64,000 bases of DNA from an uncultured Roseibium sp. (GTDB lineage: Bacteria > Pseudomonadota > Alphaproteobacteria > Rhizobiales > Stappiaceae), in NCBI RefSeq assembly GCF_947494555.1, contig NZ_CANLVF010000006.1, forward strand, positions 289,374 through 353,373, written 5' to 3'. Position 1 is the first letter of the stretch, and each line of letters starts with the position of its first letter. The position numbers and the translations under genes were made by a program. Positions 58,662-64,000 of this stretch are shown here, piece after piece. The notes under the pieces were generated by a model. It was given only the letters and a program-made list of their open reading frames with translations. It was not told the DNA's origin and did not search any database.

Positions 58662-58967
58662 TTTAGCTGTTCCCTGTTTTATATATCAGAACACGTGTTC
58701 CATTTAATATGGTTACGGCCACTCGAAAATGTGTCAAGTGAATTCTGATACTCGAGGCCAAACAGGCCAATTTTTCACCGAATTGACCGGTCAATGGGCA
58801 AGAAATCGCGTAGACGCATATTCACTGGGCACTCGGGTCTGCTTGAAATCCGCGTTACACGCCCCGTGTCGCGTTGAGCGGCGCAGCAGACCTTGGAATT
58901 TGATTGCAACGCCCTGGGAGTTACCTGAAAATCACACCGTTGCGTCAGGACGCTTCGCAGGAGGAAA
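58662..58967. other. Divergent intergenic region, 306 bases without a gene
   Basis: The left third is AT-rich and includes the palindrome at 58689-58700; it should hold the promoter of the leftward amino acid transporter operon. The rest leads to the metallo-hydrolase gene with GGAGG just before its ATG. A short open frame at 58729-58971 has no start signal or recognisable protein and is not called. Confidence 0.5.
58689..58700. promoter_or_regulatory. Perfect 12-bp palindrome upstream of the amino acid transporter
   Basis: GAACACGTGTTC is perfectly symmetric and lies 28 bases before the binding protein ATG, in or near the core promoter, where a repressor would act. The regulator is not identified. 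Confidence 0.45.
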
Positions 58968-59864
58968 ATGATGATACGCTCGAACTACCCGGTCGACATG
59001 GCTGTGATCCCCGAGGTGAAGGCTTTCTTCGATCCGGCGACGAATACCATCAGCTATGTGGTCAAGGACCCGGCCTCGAACGCCTGCGCCGTTGTCGACA
59101 GCGTCATGGATATCGACTTCGCCGCCGGGCGGATCACCTATGACAATGCGGACGAGATCATCGCCTATATCCAGGACAACGGCCTGGAACTGGAATGGCT
59201 GATCGAGACCCATGTCCATGCTGACCACCTGTCCGGCGCGCCCTACATCCAGCAGAAGCTCGGCGGCAAGCTGGGCATCGGTGACAAGATCACCGTGGTG
59301 CAGGAAACCTTCGGCAAGGTGTTCAACGAAGGCACGGAGTTCCAGCGCGACGGCAGCCAGTTCGACCGCCTGTTCCAGGACGGCGATACCTACACGATCG
59401 GCGGGATGACGGCCTTTGCCATGTCGACCCCGGGCCACACCCCGGCCTGCATGGTGCATGTGATGGGCAACGCCGCCTTTGCGGGCGATACGCTGTTCAT
59501 GCCGGACGGGGGCTCTGCGCGGGCGGACTTTCCGGGTGGCGATGCAGCCATGCTTTACGATTCGATCCAGAAGGTTCTGGCGCTGCCGGACGACATGCGG
59601 CTTTACATGTGCCACGACTACGGCCCGAACGGGCGCGACATCCAGTGGGAGACCACGGTCGGGGACGAGAAAGAGCACAACATCCATGTCGGCGGGGGCA
59701 AGTCGAAGGAGGACTTCGTCAAGTTCCGCACGGAACGCGATGCGCAGCTGGCCATGCCGAAGCTGATCATCCCGTCCATTCAGGTCAACATGCGCGCCGG
59801 CAAGCTGCCACCAGCCGATGACAGCGGAAAAACCTTCCTGAAAGTCCCGGTGAACGAACTTTGA
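58968..59864 (+). CDS. Metallo-beta-lactamase-fold hydrolase, persulfide dioxygenase-like
   Basis: 298 aa from the first of two adjacent ATG codons, with GGAGG upstream. The metal motif T-H-V-H-A-D-H-L-S-G lies near residues 81-90, with further ligand candidates in T-P-G-H-T-P and C-H-D-Y-G. It fits the ETHE1/Blh group that oxidises glutathione persulfide in hydrogen sulfide detoxification, rather than glyoxalase II. Codons end in G or C more strictly than in neighbouring genes. The cystathionine beta-lyase-like gene nearby may provide a source of sulfide (inference). Confidence 0.82.
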   Translation: MMIRSNYPVDMAVIPEVKAFFDPATNTISYVVKDPASNACAVVDSVMDIDFAAGRITYDNADEIIAYIQDNGLELEWLIETHVHADHLSGAPYIQQKLGGKLGIGDKITVVQETFGKVFNEGTEFQRDGSQFDRLFQDGDTYTIGGMTAFAMSTPGHTPACMVHVMGNAAFAGDTLFMPDGGSARADFPGGDAAMLYDSIQKVLALPDDMRLYMCHDYGPNGRDIQWETTVGDEKEHNIHVGGGKSKEDFVKFRTERDAQLAMPKLIIPSIQVNMRAGKLPPADDSGKTFLKVPVNEL

Positions 59865-59930
59865 GACGCCGGCACGCGCGAAAGTAGATCATTCCGCTCC
59901 GTTCAATCCGGTTCGATCAGGCCGTCTCGA

Positions 59931-60566
59931 TCAGTCCAGAACGACGGATCCTGAAGGGGCAGTCAAAGCAAATGCTAGTCCTGCCTCACCGTGCGAGACT
60001 TCTGCCAGATGCCTCACATTCAGGGCGTCGAGCATTGCCTCGATCCTGGCGGGCTCGGGATGCGTGAGCTGCACGGATTGCAGTCTCACCTCAAGATCCT
60101 GTTGGCCGGTCGACGGGTGGGGACCGGGTGACCATTCAATAAAGGCAGGCAACAGACCGACTTCAGGAAGGCTTCCATCGCGCGGGACGGTGAGCCTCCA
60201 GGTCCGGTCTCCACGAGCGAAGTCCACCACCTCTCCCAGATCGACAGGGCTATCAGCGATGATCCGGTCAAGGTCCGTTGTATTCACGACCCATGTCAAC
60301 GCCCGGGGCCGCTCGCTCAATCTCTTTTGGGTCGCCGGATCATCGAGAGTAAACCATCGCGCCCGGTCAGGATCCGGTGCGTCCGGATCGATCGCGATGA
60401 GTTCGAAAAAACTCTCGTTTCCTGCCTGCATGACGCAGTTGTGCGTGCTCATTGCCGCATGTTTGCCGCCTTTTGGAACACTTACCCCCAGCTTTTCCTG
60501 AATATAGGCGACACCTGTTTCGAGGTCTGAACACCCGATGGCGAAATGGTCGATCTTGTTTTGCAT
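59931..60566 (-). CDS. Glyoxalase-like domain (VOC superfamily) protein
   Basis: 211 aa. N-terminal K-I-D-H-F-A-I-G-C-S-D-L-E-T-G-V (residues 3-18) and a middle R-A-L-T-W-V-V-N-T-T-D-L fit the Glyoxalase_3 type of the vicinal oxygen chelate fold. The metal ligands cannot be assigned with certainty beyond H6. It lies seven bases behind the lyase gene on the same strand and is probably cotranscribed. Function unknown. Confidence 0.75.
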   Translation of the reverse strand: MQNKIDHFAIGCSDLETGVAYIQEKLGVSVPKGGKHAAMSTHNCVMQAGNESFFELIAIDPDAPDPDRARWFTLDDPATQKRLSERPRALTWVVNTTDLDRIIADSPVDLGEVVDFARGDRTWRLTVPRDGSLPEVGLLPAFIEWSPGPHPSTGQQDLEVRLQSVQLTHPEPARIEAMLDALNVRHLAEVSHGEAGLAFALTAPSGSVVLD

Positions 60567-60573
60567 GACTGAC

Positions 60574-61731
60574 TTAGTCCTGAAGGAGATTGAAGGCTTG
60601 GAGCAGATCGGTCTTGAGCGTTTCCAGATCGTCGAACCCGATGCTGAAGCGCAGCAACGGTCCCGCGCCGAGTTGTCGGCTACGGTCTGACGTCATGGGC
60701 AGGACGAGACTTTCGTACCCGCCCCAGCTCACCCCGATGCCGAAACACTGCAACGCGTTGACGAAGGAACGGAAGTTCCGATCAGCAATCTGTTTGAAAA
60801 TCACGGAAAAGAGGCCTGCGGCCCCGGAAAAGTCGCGTTTCCAGTTTTGGTGCCCGGGGCAACTCTCAAAAGCCGGATGAAGCACCCTGTCAACGCATGA
60901 CTGCTGCGAAAGCCAGAGTGCCATCTCCTTGCCGGCGCGGTCCTGATGTTCCATCCGCATTTTCAGGGTCCGCACGCCCCGCAGCGTCAATAGGACTTCC
61001 TGAGCGCCGGGTTTGTCGCCGAGCAGCATGACGGTCTTTCGGATGCGCGCGTGAAAGGGTCCGCTTGCAGCGATGACACCCATCATCGCGTCGGAGTGAC
61101 CGCAAAGATGCTTCGATCCGGAATAGACGACCACGTCCGCACCGAGCGCCAAGGGTTTGCAAAAGACCGGCGAGGCCCATGTGTTATCGAAAACGACAGG
61201 CACGCCCCTTTCTTTGGCCACGTGCGCAATCTGCGGCAGATCGCAGACCTCAAACGTGCCGGATCCGGGCGCTTCCACCATCACTGCACATGTGTTTTCG
61301 CGAATCTTGCCGTCGATGCCGCCCATTGGATCGAACGGTTCGATTGCAACATTCATGGCTGCGAGAATGCCGTCGCAGAAACTCCTGGTGTTGCCGTAAA
61401 GATTTTCGGCGACGAGCAGATGTGCGCCCGGTGTTGCCAGGGTCAGCAGCGTTGAGGTAATCGCCGACACGCCTGAAGACGTCAGCGTCACTCCCTCCGC
61501 GCCATCAAGCTCCGCAAGCAGATCCTCAAGCGAAAACGTCGCCGCATTTCCATAGCGGCCGTAATAAGGCGTTCCGTTTTCGTAACGCGCTTCTCTTGCC
61601 GCTTCGAAGGCTTCGAGTGTGTCGAAGACGACGGTGGATCCCAGCTCCACAGGCCAGTTCACCTGTCTTCCGTCGGGACCATCAGGCCTGCCACCGTGGA
61701 CCAGGGCATCGGCCAGTGTCGTCGTTTTCAT
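60574..61731 (-). CDS. metC: Cystathionine beta-lyase-like PLP enzyme
   Basis: 385 aa. Cys/Met metabolism PLP-dependent family: Y-G-R-Y-G-N near residue 59, T-S-S-G-V-S-A-I near 84, F-D-N-T-W-A-S-P (cofactor Asp) near 182 and PLP lysine in Y-S-G-S-K-H-L near 209. The family member that cleaves cystathionine to homocysteine, pyruvate and ammonia in proteobacteria is MetC. Other beta- or gamma-eliminating activities are possible. It is divergent from the molybdoenzyme gene at 61829. Confidence 0.85.
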   Translation of the reverse strand: MKTTTLADALVHGGRPDGPDGRQVNWPVELGSTVVFDTLEAFEAAREARYENGTPYYGRYGNAATFSLEDLLAELDGAEGVTLTSSGVSAITSTLLTLATPGAHLLVAENLYGNTRSFCDGILAAMNVAIEPFDPMGGIDGKIRENTCAVMVEAPGSGTFEVCDLPQIAHVAKERGVPVVFDNTWASPVFCKPLALGADVVVYSGSKHLCGHSDAMMGVIAASGPFHARIRKTVMLLGDKPGAQEVLLTLRGVRTLKMRMEHQDRAGKEMALWLSQQSCVDRVLHPAFESCPGHQNWKRDFSGAAGLFSVIFKQIADRNFRSFVNALQCFGIGVSWGGYESLVLPMTSDRSRQLGAGPLLRFSIGFDDLETLKTDLLQAFNLLQD

Positions 61732-61828
61732 TCTCGTGGGCTCCCGAATTCGAGTAGTGTTGAATTGATGACACTGGTCCTTATGTGTGTCAATATATAG
61801 AAAATTTGTTCTGATTAGCGAAACAGAA

Positions 61829-64000
61829 ATGCCACTAACTTCAAATCACTGGGGTATCGGCTGCGTTCAGGTCGAAAACGGCCGGATCGCCTCAGTCGAC
61901 CCGCATCCCGCAGACCCTGAACCCTCCCCCATCAACGGCAACATTGCCTCAAGCCTGAACGGCCAGGCCCGCGTTCTACGGCCGGCTGTACGCAAAGGCT
62001 GGCTCGAAAACGGTCCCGGTCCTTCAACGCGCGGAGAAGAGCCCTTTGTCGAAGTCGGCTGGGACACGGTGATCGATCTCCTCGCCGATGAGCTGAAAAG
62101 GGTCAGGGAGACCCACGGCAATAATGCGATTTTTGCCGGCTCCTACGGTTGGTCGAGTGCGGGGCGTTTTCATCATGCCCAGAGCCAGCTCAAACGGTTC
62201 CTCAACACCCAGGGCGGGTTCGTCCGCTCGGAGGGAAACTACAGCTACAACGCGGCTTTGGGCCTGATGCCGTTCATACTGGGCCCATTCCGGAAGCACG
62301 TTGCGCAGGCCACTCGCTGGTCAGTCATTGCTGAACATAGCGAGCTTGTCGTTTTGTTTGGCGGCCTCGCCATGCGCAACGCCCAGGTCAGCGACGGCGG
62401 CATCGCACAACACCGGCTTGGCGATAACCTTGCCAAGTGTGCCCGCGAGGGCGTCCGTTTCGTTAATTTCAGTCCCTTGCGAAGCGATGTTCTGGATGGC
62501 GTCGACGCCGAATGGATTGCGCCGTTACCAGGCACCGACGTCGCCGTCATGATGGGCATCGCCCATACGCTTTTGGACGAAAATCTGCACGACCAGAAGT
62601 TCCTTGACCGCTACACCGTCGGCTTCGACCAACTGGCTGCCTATCTTCGCGGAGAAACGGACGGCATCGCCAAAACACCGGAATGGGCCGCGGAACGTTC
62701 CGGGATTCCAGCTGCGAAGCTGAGACTGCTCGCTCGGGAAATGGCCGCGAAGCGCACAATGATTTCGTGCGCTGCCAGCCTGCAGCGCGCCGACTACGGG
62801 GAGCAGCCCCTCTGGATGACCGTTTCGCTTGCGGCCATGCTCGGTCAGGTCGGTCTTCCGGGAGGCGGCTTCACGATCGGCTACGGCGTCAATGGCAATA
62901 TCGGAAATATCGAGCGGTTATTCCGCCCCGGTGCGCTGCCACAGGGACAACGCCGGATACCGGACTTCATTCCGGTGAGCATGATTTCAGAAATGCTGCT
63001 GCACCCGGGGCAGGACTACACCTATCTGGGTCAAAAGCGGACACTACCGAACGCGAAGATGGTCTGGTGGGCGGGCGGCAATCCGTTTCACCATCATCAG
63101 GACCTGAACCGGCTGAGGCGCGCATTTGCAACACCGGACACGATTGTTGTCAACGAGATCAACTGGACCGCGACGGCACGCCACGCTGACATTGTCCTGC
63201 CCGTCGCAGCGCCGCAGGAACGAACCGATTTTGGTGCAGGCAAATCCGACAACGCGCTGATCCCGATGCCTGTCTGTGCTACTCCTCCCGGCGACGCGCG
63301 AACCGAGTTCGACATCTACTGCGACCTTTCAAGGCGCCTTGGGAATGTGGATGATTTCTCGGAAGGACTCGACGAGCACGGCTGGCTCACCAGGCTCTGG
63401 GAAGAAACAAGAACGGCCGCCAACGAACACGGGATCCAGTTACCGGACTGGGACACGTTCATTTCAGGTGACGTTATCACCTTGCCCGACCCGTCACCGA
63501 ACCAGGTCTTCCTTGCGGACTACCGGGCGGAACCGGATAAATTCGCGTTGCCGACACCCAGCGGACGTATCGAGTTGCATTGCCAGACTATTGCCGAGAT
63601 GAAACTGCCGGATTGCCTGGGGCACGCCAGCTGGTTTGAGCCGCGGGACTGGGCGGCCGCGAATGACCGCTCGTATCCGCTCGCATTGGTCTCGGGCCAG
63701 CCGGGAACCCGTCTCCACAGTCAGCTCGACAACGGTGCAACCAGCGTCGCTTCGAAGATCAACCAACGCGAACCTGTCCTGATTCATCCGAAAGATGCGG
63801 CGAAACGGGACATCTCCGACGGCGACATAGTCGAGCTTTACAACGCCCGCGGCCGTTGCCTTGCCGGCGCCAGGGTGACGGAAGACATTCGCGAAGGATG
63901 CGTGTTTCTTTGGACCGGAGCCTGGTATGACCCGGATTTCTCAAACCCGGACCAGCGCGACCGGCATGGGAACCCGAATGTTCTCACTCATGACCACAGG
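61829..64000 (+). CDS. Molybdopterin oxidoreductase, biotin/TMAO sulfoxide reductase type, 5-prime part
   Basis: The frame is open from the ATG at 61829 to the window end (724 codons); about 40-60 residues are probably missing. It starts H-W-G-I-G-C-V without Tat signal or iron-sulfur cysteines. The molybdenum-ligand serine is likely in G-N-Y-S-Y-N (about residue 139). Further DMSO reductase family marks are V-V-L-F-G-G, G-G-G-F-T-I-G-Y-G, W-W-A-G-G-N-P-F-H-H and R-T-D-F-G. It resembles cytoplasmic BisC, which reduces biotin or methionine sulfoxide, although some relatives are periplasmic TorA-like. It is a second molybdenum cofactor user beside idrA. Confidence 0.85.
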   Translation, partial: MPLTSNHWGIGCVQVENGRIASVDPHPADPEPSPINGNIASSLNGQARVLRPAVRKGWLENGPGPSTRGEEPFVEVGWDTVIDLLADELKRVRETHGNNAIFAGSYGWSSAGRFHHAQSQLKRFLNTQGGFVRSEGNYSYNAALGLMPFILGPFRKHVAQATRWSVIAEHSELVVLFGGLAMRNAQVSDGGIAQHRLGDNLAKCAREGVRFVNFSPLRSDVLDGVDAEWIAPLPGTDVAVMMGIAHTLLDENLHDQKFLDRYTVGFDQLAAYLRGETDGIAKTPEWAAERSGIPAAKLRLLAREMAAKRTMISCAASLQRADYGEQPLWMTVSLAAMLGQVGLPGGGFTIGYGVNGNIGNIERLFRPGALPQGQRRIPDFIPVSMISEMLLHPGQDYTYLGQKRTLPNAKMVWWAGGNPFHHHQDLNRLRRAFATPDTIVVNEINWTATARHADIVLPVAAPQERTDFGAGKSDNALIPMPVCATPPGDARTEFDIYCDLSRRLGNVDDFSEGLDEHGWLTRLWEETRTAANEHGIQLPDWDTFISGDVITLPDPSPNQVFLADYRAEPDKFALPTPSGRIELHCQTIAEMKLPDCLGHASWFEPRDWAAANDRSYPLALVSGQPGTRLHSQLDNGATSVASKINQREPVLIHPKDAAKRDISDGDIVELYNARGRCLAGARVTEDIREGCVFLWTGAWYDPDFSNPDQRDRHGNPNVLTHDHR

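Noticed and set aside
1..64000. tRNA, rRNA, CRISPR array or prophage
   Set aside because: No cloverleaf-like segment, rRNA block, regularly spaced direct repeats, integrase or phage structural genes were seen on either strand.

Overview
The window is chromosomal DNA of a heterotrophic, probably marine alphaproteobacterium. The gene families (DUF6537-type indolepyruvate oxidoreductase, Aap-type amino acid transporter, several ribose/fructose-type ABC operons, FrcK-like kinase) and the moderately high GC suggest the Stappiaceae/Roseobacter/Rhizobiales sphere, but nothing here fixes the genus. There are 53 protein genes, no rRNA, tRNA or CRISPR array, and one small nonautonomous mobile element. 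Genes are tightly packed, many with ATGA-type overlaps.

The centre of interest is 14.0-27.4 kb. A leftward operon encodes two di-heme cytochrome c peroxidases, a Tat-exported Rieske protein, an AioA-family molybdopterin enzyme and a HEAT-repeat protein. Peroxidase-peroxidase-Rieske-molybdoenzyme is the signature of dissimilatory iodate reductase (idrABP1P2), and two of the four arsenite-contact residues of true arsenite oxidase are replaced. Divergent from it is an operon with a Crp/Fnr regulator, a DUF2478 protein, a pseudoazurin-like cupredoxin, moaA and moaB. moeA follows in the opposite orientation, behind a 264-bp MITE. FNR-type boxes (TTGAT-N4-ATCAA) lie upstream of all three transcription units, and the regulator keeps the E-x-x-S-R recognition residues that read this box. 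I infer a self-contained, FNR-controlled iodate respiration island with its own partial molybdenum cofactor supply and its own copper electron carrier.

0-14 kb: the end of a kynureninase-like PLP enzyme; a leftward operon of cyclase-family hydrolase, phytoene-desaturase-like FAD enzyme, MarR regulator and indolepyruvate-type ferredoxin oxidoreductase (iorA-iorB); and a divergent operon of a second FAD enzyme with a dipeptide-type ABC importer. Together this looks like uptake and catabolism of an unidentified amino-acid-derived or aromatic compound.

27-55 kb: three sugar or sugar-acid catabolic modules, each with a ribose-type ABC importer and its own regulator (two GntR/FCD, one LacI). They contain two GMC oxidoreductases, two aldehyde dehydrogenases, two enolase-superfamily dehydratases, a zinc alcohol dehydrogenase, a short-chain dehydrogenase, a tagatose-3-epimerase-like isomerase, a sugar kinase-like protein and a hydroxyacid dehydrogenase. 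Stem-loops between the binding-protein gene and the next gene recur in four of the five ABC operons.

55-64 kb: an Aap-type amino acid importer without an adjacent ATPase, a persulfide-dioxygenase-like metallo-hydrolase, a glyoxalase-like protein, a cystathionine beta-lyase-like enzyme, and the start of a second molybdoenzyme of the biotin/TMAO sulfoxide reductase type, cut by the window end.
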